This document shows, one piece after another, positions 1 to 8,411 of a stretch of 64,000 bases of DNA (positions within the stretch are counted from its first letter, which is position 1; each line of letters opens with the position of its first letter). The DNA lies in the NCBI RefSeq assembly GCF_001422045.1, contig NZ_LMLW01000001.1:690972-754971 (forward strand). The letters are read 5' to 3'. Both the position numbers and the translations under genes were made by a program. This DNA comes from Sphingomonas sp. Leaf242 (GTDB taxonomy: Bacteria > Pseudomonadota > Alphaproteobacteria > Sphingomonadales > Sphingomonadaceae). The notes beneath the pieces were generated by a model, which worked only from the letters and a program-made list of their open reading frames with translations, searched no databases and was not told the DNA's origin.

Positions 1-1353
1 GTGCTGATCGGCGCCACCACGGGCGCGCAGGCGCAGAAGGTCTTCAACCCCGCCAAGCTCATGGTGCAGAAGACGCCGGAGCTTCAGGAAGCGTTCGGTT
101 TGCACGCATGGGCCCGCGCAATCACCTGCGACGCCAACGGCGGCACGGTTCAGACGATCAACTCCCGATCGGCGACACAGGACGGGCACAACCCGCATCT
201 CGCCGTTCTCGACGAGCTGCACGCGCATAAAGATCGCGGCCTCTACGACGTGATTCATTCCGCCGACGGTGCGCGCCGCAATCCGCTCTATTGGAAGATC
301 ACGACGGCCGGCTACATCCTTGACGGCGTCTGTTACGAGCAGCGGACATTCTCGACGAAAGTGCTCGAAGGCGCGATCGTCGCCGACCACGTTTTCGGCA
401 TCATTTTCACCCTCGACGGCCCGAAGGACTTCACGCCAGAGCGTAAGATCGGCGACGATCCGTACGACGAAAAGAACTGGCCTAAGGCGAACCCGCTGAT
501 GCCGGTCACGCCTAGCATCGAATCGATGCGACGGCTGGCGGTCAAGGCCAAGGGCGCACCCGGTGAAGAAGGGGAGTTCTTCACCAAGCGCCTGAACAAG
601 TGGATGTCGGCTGCGTCCGCATGGCTTTCGGTTCCAGCGTGGATTGCCTGCACTGATCGCGCGCTTCGCCTGTCGGACTTTCGCGGGCTCGACTGCTACA
701 TCGGCGCCGATCTCGCGCACAAGAACGACATGACTTCGGTGTCGCTGGTCGCGATCGACGCGAACGACCAGCTGCTCATCAAGACGTGGTTCTTCCTACC
801 GGACGCCGTGCTTACACGCGACGGACAGACGGACCGCAACAACGCCACGCTCTACCGGCAATGGAAGGCCAGCGGGCACCTCAAGACGACCGCCGGCGAC
901 TGGGTCGATCAGAACGTGATCGAGCGCCGCATTCGGAAGTTGACCAAGGTGCTGCGCGTTCGCCGCGTGACGTTCGATCATTTCGCCGCGGCGGAGACGA
1001 TGGCGTCCAGGCTGAACGAGGATCTCGACGACGGCGGCGAGCCGATCGCGACGATCTTGCACAAGTCCGCGAAGGCCGTGACCGACCCGGCGAAGAACCT
1101 CGAGGCTCGCGTCATCGGCGGCCCGCACCTGCTGCGGCACGATGGCAACCCCGTGATGACGTGGTGTGTCGGTAACACCGTCGTCTCCCGCAAGGTCGAC
1201 GGCACGATCCTGCCAAAGAAGGAGACGCCGATGTCGATGAACAAAATCGATGGTGTTGACGCTACCGTCAACGCGCTGGCGCCGCTGCAAATGCCGACGG
1301 TGGAAGACGACAGTCTCGACGACTTCATCGCTCAGATGAAGGCCACGCGCTGA
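1..1353 (+). CDS. terL: Phage terminase large subunit (5' end outside window)
   Basis: This is the ATPase-nuclease motor that packages DNA into the phage head. The visible 450 residues start inside the ATPase domain: the Walker B segment LAVLDELHAH lies at residues 68-77 (D71, E72), but no Walker A loop is present, so the true start is to the left and the GTG at base 1 is only the window edge. The C-terminal nuclease domain begins around YIGADLAHKND, with D237 as a likely metal ligand. The stop overlaps the portal start (TGATG), the usual terminase-portal coupling in HK97-type phages. Identification is by motif and gene order. Confidence 0.9.
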   Translation: MLIGATTGAQAQKVFNPAKLMVQKTPELQEAFGLHAWARAITCDANGGTVQTINSRSATQDGHNPHLAVLDELHAHKDRGLYDVIHSADGARRNPLYWKITTAGYILDGVCYEQRTFSTKVLEGAIVADHVFGIIFTLDGPKDFTPERKIGDDPYDEKNWPKANPLMPVTPSIESMRRLAVKAKGAPGEEGEFFTKRLNKWMSAASAWLSVPAWIACTDRALRLSDFRGLDCYIGADLAHKNDMTSVSLVAIDANDQLLIKTWFFLPDAVLTRDGQTDRNNATLYRQWKASGHLKTTAGDWVDQNVIERRIRKLTKVLRVRRVTFDHFAAAETMASRLNEDLDDGGEPIATILHKSAKAVTDPAKNLEARVIGGPHLLRHDGNPVMTWCVGNTVVSRKVDGTILPKKETPMSMNKIDGVDATVNALAPLQMPTVEDDSLDDFIAQMKATR

Positions 1354-2708
1354 TGGCGTGGGTCGGATCCGTATTGAAGTGGGCGGGCGTGTCCGGTGAA
1401 AGCGGGAAGCTCAGTGGCGCTCCCGAAGACGCAGCTTCGAGCAAGGCCATCGCTTACGGCTCGTCGATCAGCAGCGCCGGGCAGACGGTAAATCAGAAGA
1501 CCACCCTCGGTCTGGCGGCAGCCTGGGCGTGCGTTCGTCTGAAATCTGATGTCGTCGGCTCGATGGGGATGGGCGTTTTCGAGAAGCAGGCAGACGGTGG
1601 GCGCAAGAGTCGCGCCGACCATTGGCTGTATGACCTCGTTCACGAAGAGCCGAACCGCGACCAGACGCCCGCCGAGTTCTGGGCGGGGCAGGTTGCAGCA
1701 ATGGATCTCTGGGGCAACGCGTATGCCGAGAAGGAGACGCTCGGCTCGCGCGTGACCGCCTTGACGCCGCTACCACCGCACCTCGTCTCGGTGAAGCGCG
1801 ACCGGAACAACCAGCGCGTCTACGTCTATAACGATCGCGGCAAGACTGAAGAGCTTCCCGCTGACAAGGTGTTCCACCTGCGCGGCTTGACCCTGGGCGG
1901 TGACGTCGGACTGTCGTCGATCGAATACGGGCGGCGGACGCTGGGCGGTGCGATGGCGGCGAATAAGACCGCGTCGGACACCTTCCGGGACGGGCTTCAA
2001 GCGGCCGGCTTCATGGAAACCGGTTCAGTCAATCTGAAGCCGGAACAGCGTGCCGACCTTCTCGCGATCTTCGACGCGTTCGTCGGCGATGCGATGCGTG
2101 GTCGGATCGTCCCGCTTGAGAAGGATTTCAAGTTCGTCCCGCTGAAAATGAACCCGGCGGAGGTTCAGCTTCTGGAATCGCGTGCGTGGGATGTCGAAGA
2201 GATTTGCCGATGGTTCGGCATGCTTCCGATGCTGATCGGGCACGCCGCCAAGGGGCAAACCATGTGGGGCAGCGGGATCGAGCAGCTTCTGCTCGGCTGG
2301 CAAACCCTGTTGCTCAACCCCTTGCTGACGAACATCCAGCAGGCGGTGAAGAAGCAGCTGCTGCCGATCGCCGAGCGGAAGCTGATCTATCCGGAGATCA
2401 ACCGCGAATCGCTGATGGCCGCCGACAGCGCCGCCCGCGCCGCGCTTTATTCCGCCTTCGGTCAAAACGGCGTGATGTCGCGCGAAGAGATGCGGGCGAA
2501 GGAAAATATGCCCGCCAAGCCGACCAGCGGCATCCTCACCGTGCAGTCCAATCTCGTCGACCTCGCGCAGCTGGGCAACGCGCCGGGCGTCGAGGCTGGT
2601 GCGCGATCGGCACTGATGAACCTGCTCTTCGGCGGCGACGTCGATTCACTGATCGATGCTCGCGTGAAGACCGCGATGCTCGGACACACCAACGGCCTGG
2701 AGGACTGA
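1353..2708 (+). CDS. HK97-family phage portal protein
   Basis: The portal forms the dodecameric ring at the capsid vertex through which DNA enters and leaves. The 451 residues are normal for the HK97 portal family. Family-typical stretches are an N-terminal AAWACVRLKSDVVGSM helix, the central block with LRGLTLGGDVGLSSIEYGR, and EVQLLESRAWDVEEICRWFG followed by IEQLLLGWQTLLLNPLL. The start codon shares one base with the terminase stop, and the next gene begins 1 nt after this stop. The position between terminase and prohead protease supports the call. Confidence 0.92.
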   Translation: MAWVGSVLKWAGVSGESGKLSGAPEDAASSKAIAYGSSISSAGQTVNQKTTLGLAAAWACVRLKSDVVGSMGMGVFEKQADGGRKSRADHWLYDLVHEEPNRDQTPAEFWAGQVAAMDLWGNAYAEKETLGSRVTALTPLPPHLVSVKRDRNNQRVYVYNDRGKTEELPADKVFHLRGLTLGGDVGLSSIEYGRRTLGGAMAANKTASDTFRDGLQAAGFMETGSVNLKPEQRADLLAIFDAFVGDAMRGRIVPLEKDFKFVPLKMNPAEVQLLESRAWDVEEICRWFGMLPMLIGHAAKGQTMWGSGIEQLLLGWQTLLLNPLLTNIQQAVKKQLLPIAERKLIYPEINRESLMAADSAARAALYSAFGQNGVMSREEMRAKENMPAKPTSGILTVQSNLVDLAQLGNAPGVEAGARSALMNLLFGGDVDSLIDARVKTAMLGHTNGLED

Positions 2709-2709
2709 C

Positions 2710-3420
2710 ATGCTGCTTCGAGAGTATGGGCGCAAGCATAGCGGCGCCCTCAAGGTTCGCGACTTCGATTTCGAGGTCAAAGCCGTCGGCGACGACGGCA
2801 CGTTCAGCGGTTACGGTTCCGTGTTCGGCACCGTCGACAGCTACGGCGAGATCGTCGCACCTGGCGCATTCACGGAAAGCCTGGCGGAGATCGCTGCGAA
2901 GGGCCGGCCCGTGCCGATCCTATGGCAGCATCGCAGCGGCGAACCTATCGGCGCGTGGACCAATCTGAAGGAAGACCAGCGCGGCCTATTCGGCGATGGC
3001 GAGTTGCTGATCGCCGACGTCGCCCAGGCGCGCGAGGCGCATGCGCTCGCGAAGCGCAAGATCGTGACCGGCCTGTCCATCGGCTATTGGGTCCGCGAAA
3101 GCAGCTACGACGAGAAGACCGGAATCCGGACGCTCACGAAGCTCGACCTCGTCGAAATCAGCCTCGTCACATTCCCCGCGAACGATGACGCGCGGGTCGA
3201 GTCTGTGAAGTTCAAGCTCGCGCACGGCGAACTGCCGACCGAGCGCGAAATGGAGAAGTACCTGCGGGAGGTAGGCTTCTCCAAAAGTAAGGCCGCGGGT
3301 TTCGTCGCCCACGGTCTGACTGAATTGCGGCGGAGGGAGTCCGATCGCGACCCGGCGAATAATCCGGGGCTCAAGGCCCTGTCGGACACCCTGGCCGGCT
3401 TCTCGCTGAAGTCCGCCTGA
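2710..3420 (+). CDS. HK97-family prohead protease
   Basis: This is the maturation protease that cleaves the N-terminal scaffold (delta) region of the capsid protein during head assembly. Family features in the 236 residues are the early GYGSVFGTVDSYGEIVAPGAF block, the histidine in VPILWQHRSGEPIG (about residue 77) and the serine region KIVTGLSIGYWV (about residue 123), which match the His/Ser catalytic elements of the HK97 protease fold. A C-terminal tail of about 70 residues follows the protease domain. It lies 10 nt before the major capsid gene. Confidence 0.92.
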   Translation: MLLREYGRKHSGALKVRDFDFEVKAVGDDGTFSGYGSVFGTVDSYGEIVAPGAFTESLAEIAAKGRPVPILWQHRSGEPIGAWTNLKEDQRGLFGDGELLIADVAQAREAHALAKRKIVTGLSIGYWVRESSYDEKTGIRTLTKLDLVEISLVTFPANDDARVESVKFKLAHGELPTEREMEKYLREVGFSKSKAAGFVAHGLTELRRRESDRDPANNPGLKALSDTLAGFSLKSA

Positions 3421-3430
3421 CAAGGAAAAC

Positions 3431-4687
3431 ATGATGAAGACGCCTGCAATGCTGGCCCTCGCGGCCGGCGCTACCGCCGCGTGCATGGCACGCCCCGTTC
3501 CCGAGTTCGGCCGCAAGGATGGCGGTGCGGACGAAAAGACGCTCGACCAGCGGCTCGCTGCGGCGCTCGACGAGGTGAAGGGCTTCGCCACCGAGTTCAA
3601 GACCAAGAGCGAGGCCGGCGAAAAGGTCTCGAACGACACCAAGGAAAAGGCCGACAAGGCATTGAGCGAGCTCGCGGGTATCCGCGGCGAGGTCACCGAG
3701 CTTTCGCAGAAGCTGGCGGCTGCGCGGCGCGGCGGCGGCGAAGACGAGCCCGAGTTGAAGTCGCTTGGTCACGAAGTCGCCAATCACCCCGACGTCAAGG
3801 CATATGCCGAGGGTGGCAGCAAGGGCACGGTCGGCTTCGCGGTCAAGGCCGTCACCACCGCTGCCGGATCGTCCGGCGGCCTGATCCGTCCGGATCGGCA
3901 AACCGAAGTGACCGGCTTGCAGCGCATGGGCCTTCGCGTCCGTGATCTGCTCACGCCCGGCCGCACCGAGGGCAATTCGATCGAATATGCCTACCAGGTC
4001 GCCCGCACGAATGCCGCGGCGGGCGTTGCCGAGACCGCGCAGAAGCCGGAGTCGGCATACACCTGGGACGTCGCCCAGTCGCCGGTGAAGACCATCGCGC
4101 ACTGGGTTCCCGTCTCGCGGCAGGCGATGGACGATATCCCCCAGCTCGAAAGCCTGATCGACGGCGAACTTCGTTGGGGCCTGGACGATGCCGAGGACGC
4201 CGAACTGTTGCTCGGTGACGGCACCGGGCAGCACCTGAACGGCCTGTATACGCAGGCGACGCCCTACTCGGCGCCGATCGTGATCGCCGGGGCGACGCGG
4301 ATCGACCAGCTGCGCCTTGCGCTCTTGCAGGTCGAGCTCGCCGACTATGCGCCGGATGGCATGGTCATCCACCCGACCGCATGGGCGGGCATCGAACTGA
4401 CCAAGGATGCGGCCGGCGGCTACATCTTCGCCAACCCGCAGGGGCTGGCGGGTCCGGTCCTGTGGGGCCGCCCGGTCGTGTCGACGAAGCGCATCGGTGT
4501 CGGCAACTTCCTGACGGGCGCGTTCAAGCTCGCCGGTCAGATCTTCGATCGGATGGATACCGAGGTCCGCATCTCCGATCAGGATCGCGACAACTTCATC
4601 AAGAACATGCTGACCGTTCGCGCGGAGAAGCGGCTTGCTCTGGTCGTGCGTCGTCCTGGCGCGCTCGTGAAGGGCGCGCTGCTCTAA
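3431..4687 (+). CDS. HK97-family major capsid protein
   Basis: This is the main shell protein of the phage head (418 residues). Residues about 35-105 are charged and predicted coiled coil, the scaffold-like delta region removed by the protease upstream. The HK97 fold follows, with recognisable stretches at GGLIRPDRQTEVTGLQRMGLRVRDL, NSIEYAYQVARTNAAAGVAE and VKTIAHWVPVSRQAMDDIPQLE. AAGG before tandem ATGs at 3431 and 3434 is the likely ribosome site. The first 20 residues are oddly hydrophobic and end in AACM, resembling a signal peptide, although the protein should stay cytoplasmic. A strong hairpin follows the stop. Confidence 0.93.
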   Translation: MMKTPAMLALAAGATAACMARPVPEFGRKDGGADEKTLDQRLAAALDEVKGFATEFKTKSEAGEKVSNDTKEKADKALSELAGIRGEVTELSQKLAAARRGGGEDEPELKSLGHEVANHPDVKAYAEGGSKGTVGFAVKAVTTAAGSSGGLIRPDRQTEVTGLQRMGLRVRDLLTPGRTEGNSIEYAYQVARTNAAAGVAETAQKPESAYTWDVAQSPVKTIAHWVPVSRQAMDDIPQLESLIDGELRWGLDDAEDAELLLGDGTGQHLNGLYTQATPYSAPIVIAGATRIDQLRLALLQVELADYAPDGMVIHPTAWAGIELTKDAAGGYIFANPQGLAGPVLWGRPVVSTKRIGVGNFLTGAFKLAGQIFDRMDTEVRISDQDRDNFIKNMLTVRAEKRLALVVRRPGALVKGALL

Positions 4688-4702
4688 TCGATCAAGCGAT
4701 CA

Positions 4703-4728
4703 CCGGGTCGAGGGCAGCCTCGACCCGG
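4703..4728 (+). terminator. Hairpin after the major capsid gene
   Basis: A perfect 11-bp GC-rich stem (4703-4713 with 4718-4728) closes a 4-nt loop, 16 nt after the capsid stop. There is no long T-run. In tailed phages a partial terminator or mRNA-stabilising hairpin here makes capsid transcripts outnumber downstream ones; that role is inferred. Confidence 0.6.
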
Positions 4729-4782
4729 TTCATCGAAGCCGCGGGCATTGCGCACGGTTTCGATGAACCGAGGAGACCGAAC

Positions 4783-5052
4783 ATGAAAGACGCATACGTG
4801 CTCGAACATCACTATGGCGACAACGGCGACACGCCGGCGGGCTCGATCCTGACCGAAGTATCTTCGAAGCGCTTCGAAGAGCTCCAGAAGAAGGGCCTCG
4901 TTCGCGAAGCGACTGCCGCCGAAGTCAAGGCGGGCTTCAAGCCGACGATCGCAGCCGACGAGTCGCAGCCGGAATCCGGCGGCGGCGGCGAGAAGAAGGC
5001 ACAGGACCCCGCCAACAAGAAGGCGGCCGATCCCGCCAACAAGGGCGCCTGA
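4783..5052 (+). CDS. Small phage protein of unknown function
   Basis: An 89-residue protein. The ATG at 4783 is chosen because AGGAG lies 8 nt upstream and the reading frame before it is non-coding in character. The first half is compact (GDNGDTPAGSILTEVSSKRFEELQKKGLVREAT); the second half is a flexible Gly/Lys tail with a repeated DPANK motif (QDPANKKAADPANKGA). It sits between capsid and head-tail connector genes, where many phages keep small head-associated or assembly proteins. No family is recognised. Confidence 0.72.
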   Translation: MKDAYVLEHHYGDNGDTPAGSILTEVSSKRFEELQKKGLVREATAAEVKAGFKPTIAADESQPESGGGGEKKAQDPANKKAADPANKGA

Positions 5053-5054
5053 TC

Positions 5055-5366
5055 ATGGCCCGCTCTGCGCGCCGCTCGCGCGGCTTCATGGTCGTCAGCA
5101 CCTTTACGGCGGCCCCGGCGATCACGGGAACCGCGCAGGTCGGGCAGACTTTGACCGGCAGTAACGGAACCATCGCGGGCGGCGTGTTCGCCAGCCGTCG
5201 GTGGTTCCGTGATGGCGTCGTCATCGCCGGCGCGACAGCCGCGACCTACGTCGTTCAGGCGGCGGACGTCGGCAAGCGTATCTCGCAAGAGGTGACTGCC
5301 ACCGTCACGGCGACTGGCGGCAACGTGTCGAAGCTGTCGGCGACGACCGCGATCGTGATCGCCTGA
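5055..5366 (+). CDS. Ig-like domain phage head protein (putative decoration)
   Basis: The 103 residues form one domain with a repeat-like signature: PAITGTAQVGQTLTGSNG, a central W in RRWFRDGVVIAGATAATYVV, and VGKRISQEVTATVTATGG. This matches small Ig-like modules found on phage virions and bacterial surfaces, where they bind glycans or decorate the shell. The first 10 residues are strongly basic. It begins 2 nt after the preceding stop and its own stop overlaps the connector start. The decoration role is inferred from the fold pattern and position. Confidence 0.65.
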   Translation: MARSARRSRGFMVVSTFTAAPAITGTAQVGQTLTGSNGTIAGGVFASRRWFRDGVVIAGATAATYVVQAADVGKRISQEVTATVTATGGNVSKLSATTAIVIA

Positions 5367-5956
5367 TGCGCGTCGTCGTCATCACGCCACCCGAGCCGGT
5401 CGTCACGATCGACGAGGCGAAGCGGCACCTCAAGCAGGATAGCGACGACGACGCGGATCTCATCAAGACCTATGTCGCGGCGGCGACACAGCACCTCGAC
5501 GGCCCTGACGGCTGGCTCGGTCGCGCGATCGGCGTGCAAACGCTGGAAGCGCGGCTCTCCGTCATTGACGGCGACTGCATTCGCCTCCCGTACAAGCCGA
5601 TCATCGATCTAGTCAGCATCTCATGGCTCGGCGCTGATCGCACCGAACACGCCGGGCAGATCGCGGATTTCGATCTCTTCGATGATGATCTCGCACCAGA
5701 AAGCGGGTCGTGGGCGTGGGAGGGTTGCTCCCTCAAACGCGAAGCCATTCGCATCCGGTACCGCGCTGGCTATCTGCCGCGCGCCGTTGGTGAAACGACG
5801 GTCTCGACCGTCCCGGAGCCTATCAAGGCGGCAATCCTGCTCATGACCGGCGACCTCTACCGTAATCGCTCGACGATCACGGACAAGGCTACTTTCAAGG
5901 TGCCGATGTCGACGACGGTCACGAATCTTCTCGACCCGATCCGGATATACCGCTGA
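5366..5956 (+). CDS. Phage head-tail connector (gp6-like)
   Basis: A 196-residue protein with the layout of the HK97 gp6-like connector family: N-terminal PPEPVVTIDEAKRHLKQDSDDDADLIKTYVAAATQHLDG, a middle beta-rich section, IRIRYRAGY, and C-terminal PEPIKAAILLMTGDLYRNR. This family forms the ring docked under the portal. Both ends overlap neighbours by the TGATG arrangement, so the head genes are translationally coupled. Confidence 0.87.
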   Translation: MRVVVITPPEPVVTIDEAKRHLKQDSDDDADLIKTYVAAATQHLDGPDGWLGRAIGVQTLEARLSVIDGDCIRLPYKPIIDLVSISWLGADRTEHAGQIADFDLFDDDLAPESGSWAWEGCSLKREAIRIRYRAGYLPRAVGETTVSTVPEPIKAAILLMTGDLYRNRSTITDKATFKVPMSTTVTNLLDPIRIYR

Positions 5957-6303
5957 TGCGCATCGATCCCGGCGAGCTTGATCGGCGGATCGAGCTTTGG
6001 CGCAGCGCCGATGTCGACGACGGTACCGCGACCGTAAAGGGTGAGCCCGCCAAGCTCACCGCACGCTGGGCGCGCAAGATCGATGTCAAAGACGGCGAGA
6101 AGGCCAGCGCGGGCGAAAACGCCGCAACACTGGCCTCGCGGTTCCTCGTGCTGTCCGACAGCGTCACGCGCACCCTGAACCCGGCGAGCGACACCCTGCG
6201 CTACAAGGGCCGCAGCTACGAAATCGTCGGCGTGAAGGAATCCGGCGAGCGCGACGATGGGATCGAAATTACCACGTCCTCTCGCACGGATGTCACGGCA
6301 TGA
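5956..6303 (+). CDS. Phage head closure protein
   Basis: The 115-residue product has the pattern of the SPP1 gp16-like head-completion family: MRIDPGELDRRIELWR at the start, an ARWARKIDVKDGEKASAGENAATLASRFLV core, and LRYKGRSYEIVGVKESGERDDGIEI near the end. It seals the head-tail interface after packaging. It overlaps the previous gene by one base and the next by four. Confidence 0.87.
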   Translation: MRIDPGELDRRIELWRSADVDDGTATVKGEPAKLTARWARKIDVKDGEKASAGENAATLASRFLVLSDSVTRTLNPASDTLRYKGRSYEIVGVKESGERDDGIEITTSSRTDVTA

Positions 6304-6758
6304 GCCGCTGGTCCGGTACGAAGGTCGAAGGGCTGGCGGATCTCAGCAAAGCGCTTCACGATCTCCCGAACGGGCTCGGCAAAGGCACGCTTGTCCGGTT
6401 CGGCAAGAAAAGGCTCGAGCCTATGCGGGACACCGCGAAGGCCAAGGCGCCGAAGGACAAGGGCGCGCTTTCGGAGAGCATCATCGTCGGGACCAGGCAG
6501 GGCCGAACCGGCAACACCAAAAAGGCTCGAGGCGTCGATCGCGCGGCGGTCGAAGTCCTGATGGGACCCAGCGAAGACGGCTATCCCCAGGCGGTCCCCG
6601 AAGAGTTCGGATCCGTCAATAACAAGCCGAACAGCTACATGCGCGCCGCGTGGGACGAGCACAACGGCGACCTGCTCACCGGCATTGCAGCCGATCTTGG
6701 CAGCGCAATCGACAAGACAGCGAAGCGCCACGCGCGCCGCCAAGCTCGAAGGGGCTGA
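6300..6758 (+). CDS. HK97 gp10-like tail completion protein
   Basis: A 152-residue protein with the HK97 gp10-family signature KVEGLADLSKALHDLPN followed by AKAKAPKDKGALSESI, and a late FGSVNNKPNSYMRAAWDEH block. In related phages it joins head and tail. It starts by an ATGA overlap with the closure gene and ends 2 nt before the next start. The C-terminus is very basic (KRHARRQARRG). Confidence 0.87.
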   Translation: MSRWSGTKVEGLADLSKALHDLPNGLGKGTLVRFGKKRLEPMRDTAKAKAPKDKGALSESIIVGTRQGRTGNTKKARGVDRAAVEVLMGPSEDGYPQAVPEEFGSVNNKPNSYMRAAWDEHNGDLLTGIAADLGSAIDKTAKRHARRQARRG

Positions 6759-6760
6759 AC

Positions 6761-7162
6761 ATGGAGGAAGCGTTTCGCGCTCACCTGCTGGCGACAGCGG
6801 GCATCGCTGCCATTGTCGAGCGTCGTGTCGACTGGGGCATGCGCAAGCAGGGTGATCCCGTCTCCGCCATCGCATTGCACGTTATCAGCGATATCCCCGA
6901 CCTGACGCTCGCCGGGGCATCCCATTGGAATGTCGCACGCGTCCAGGCGGATTGCTGGGGCCGGACTTTCAAGGCCGCTCGCGACCTCGGCAACCTCTTG
7001 GCGCTGCCGGTCGCAAGGGGCGGCCTTCACGGCTTCCGCGGCTCAATATCCGACATTCGCTTCCGCATCTTCGTGCTCGATCGGGACACGGGCACCGATG
7101 AAGACAGCGCTGGTCCCATTCACAAATCGCAGGTCGACCTGCGCATCTTCTACTCTTCATGA
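6761..7162 (+). CDS. DUF3168 tail terminator-like protein
   Basis: A 133-residue protein beginning MEEAFRAHLLATAGIAAIVERRVDWG. ATG 6761 is used because it follows the previous stop directly and fits the family N-terminus. The family (DUF3168) corresponds to the tail completion/terminator proteins that cap the tail tube; the ending HKSQVDLRIFYS is typical. It keeps the usual order gp10-like, DUF3168, tail tube. It overlaps a possible upstream start of the next gene by four bases. Confidence 0.82.
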   Translation: MEEAFRAHLLATAGIAAIVERRVDWGMRKQGDPVSAIALHVISDIPDLTLAGASHWNVARVQADCWGRTFKAARDLGNLLALPVARGGLHGFRGSISDIRFRIFVLDRDTGTDEDSAGPIHKSQVDLRIFYSS

Positions 7163-7173
7163 AAGGCCTGCCG

Positions 7174-7500
7174 ATGAGAATCGAAGTCACGCGTCGCTTT
7201 CGCGACATGGACGCGCTCACCGATCCCAACCGGACGGACGACGCGGATCCCGTTCACGAGGTCGGCGCAAAGCTCACCGTCGATAAGGATCGCGGCACGC
7301 AGCTGGTCGATGGCGGTTTCGCGATCGACATCACGCCCGCGCAGACGCCCGCCAAGTCCGCGGCCAAGCCCCGGAAGAAGCCGACCGCCCCAGCGCCGGC
7401 ACCAGCGCTCGCACCAGCCCCAGCGCCGGCACCGGCCGCAACCGATCCGGCATCGCCCCCGCCGGTCGATCCCTCCGCCCCGCCCGTCACCACCAACTGA
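7174..7500 (+). CDS. Small phage protein with Pro/Ala-rich tail
   Basis: A 108-residue product from ATG 7174, preferred over ATG 7159 because GAAAGG lies 7 nt upstream. Residues 1-50 form a small folded-looking region (MRIEVTRRFRDMDAL, VGAKLTVDKDRGTQLVDGGFAID). Residues 55-108 are almost entirely Ala, Pro and Lys, with repeated APAP units, and must be extended. Its place between tail terminator and tail tube suggests a tail-associated role, but no family is recognised. Confidence 0.62.
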   Translation: MRIEVTRRFRDMDALTDPNRTDDADPVHEVGAKLTVDKDRGTQLVDGGFAIDITPAQTPAKSAAKPRKKPTAPAPAPALAPAPAPAPAATDPASPPPVDPSAPPVTTN

Positions 7501-7518
7501 TTTTAAGGGAGACCTTTC

Positions 7519-7950
7519 ATGGCCGAAACTGCAACTGCAACCGACATCGGGTTCGGTACGACCCTGTCGAAGAAGACCACGGGCACGACGTACATCGTCC
7601 TCGCCGAGGTGACCGAACTGACCTCGCCCGAGATGGCGCGCGATGCCGTCGAGTTCACGCATATGAAGAGCCCCGAGGGCTGGCGTGAGTTCAAACCGGG
7701 TCTGAAGGATGCCGGCGAGTTCGGTATCGTCTACAACCTCATTCCGGGCGCGGCGGATGACGCGCTCGTCGCCGCTCACATTGAGGCCGACGTCGTCGAT
7801 ACTTGGCGCATCACGTTCCCGAACGGTGCCACGCTCGACGCCAAGGCGTTCGCCACCGCGCACGGCCGCGCAACGCCGATCGATGATCGCATGACCGGCT
7901 CCGCGACGTTCAAGATCAGCGGCAAGCCCGTGCTGACGGCTGCCGTCTAA
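7519..7950 (+). CDS. Phage major tail tube protein
   Basis: The 143-residue protein matches tail tube subunits of siphophages: it opens MAETATATDIGFGTTLSKK, continues with IVLAEVTELTSPEMARDAVEFTHM, and ends TGSATFKISGKPVLTAAV. Such subunits stack as hexamers around the tape measure. A GGGAGA site lies 9 nt upstream of the start. The stop overlaps the chaperone start (TAATG), as expected for tube followed by assembly chaperone. Confidence 0.85.
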   Translation: MAETATATDIGFGTTLSKKTTGTTYIVLAEVTELTSPEMARDAVEFTHMKSPEGWREFKPGLKDAGEFGIVYNLIPGAADDALVAAHIEADVVDTWRITFPNGATLDAKAFATAHGRATPIDDRMTGSATFKISGKPVLTAAV

Positions 7951-8411
7951 TGTCGGCGAACCCGCTCAAGGGGGAAGTGGCGTTCCCCGCAAATCCCGAT
8001 GTCGCCGGCTTCGAGGCCGGCGGCATCCTCGTCCTCGACTTCAACGCGTTGTGCGCGCTTGAGGAAGAGCTTGGCGAGAAGATCGACGAGATCGGCGCCC
8101 AGGCGTTGCGCAGCCCGACCATGATGCGCACCGTGTTCCGGATCGGGCTTGAAGCCCGGCACGGCACCGTCGAGTCGGCTGATGCCGGTCGATTGATCCA
8201 GGCGATCGGGATGGACCAAGCCGCGCTGCTCGCGCTGCGTGCGTTCGAATTGAGTTTCCCGGAGGCCGCCAACAAGGGCACCGCGGACCCTCTCAAGACG
8301 GCAGCGAAGACCCGTGGGACTGGGCCCGCTGCTTTGAAATCTGGTGCGAGATCGGGCAGTCGCCCGCAACGTTCTGGACGCAAACCCCGCGCCTCTACGC
8401 CTCAGTCGTAA
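7950..8411 (+). CDS. Tail assembly chaperone, short (unshifted) form
   Basis: The zero-frame product is 153 residues. The first 104 form the chaperone domain (MSANPLKGEVAFPANPDVAGFE, ILVLDFNALCALEEELGEKIDEIG, a final LLALRAFELSF). After that the zero frame turns into low-complexity basic sequence (AAKTRGTGPAALKSGARSGS), which looks unselected. The position between tail tube and tape measure equals lambda G and GTA-type chaperones. The conserved second domain lies in the -1 frame (next entries), so this form is the counterpart of lambda gpG. Confidence 0.85.
   Translation: MSANPLKGEVAFPANPDVAGFEAGGILVLDFNALCALEEELGEKIDEIGAQALRSPTMMRTVFRIGLEARHGTVESADAGRLIQAIGMDQAALLALRAFELSFPEAANKGTADPLKTAAKTRGTGPAALKSGARSGSRPQRSGRKPRASTPQS
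8255..8261 (+). promoter_or_regulatory. Putative -1 ribosomal frameshift heptamer TTTCCCG
   Basis: Within the overlap where both frames are open (8183-8411), the only X XXY YYZ heptamer in the correct phase is T TTC CCG at 8255-8261. Slipping back one base re-pairs TTC to TTT and CCG to CCC and continues into the frame that carries the conserved C-terminal domain. The slip is inferred from sequence alone. Confidence 0.65.

Noticed and set aside
786..1290. Long open frames on both strands inside the terminase gene
   Set aside because: High GC keeps alternative frames open; their products are Arg-rich with no domain pattern and no ribosome site, while the terminase frame has clear motifs.
7374..7500. 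Short GC-rich repeats in the Pro/Ala-rich gene, considered as a CRISPR-like array
   Set aside because: The repeats are in-frame APAP codons without regular spacers.
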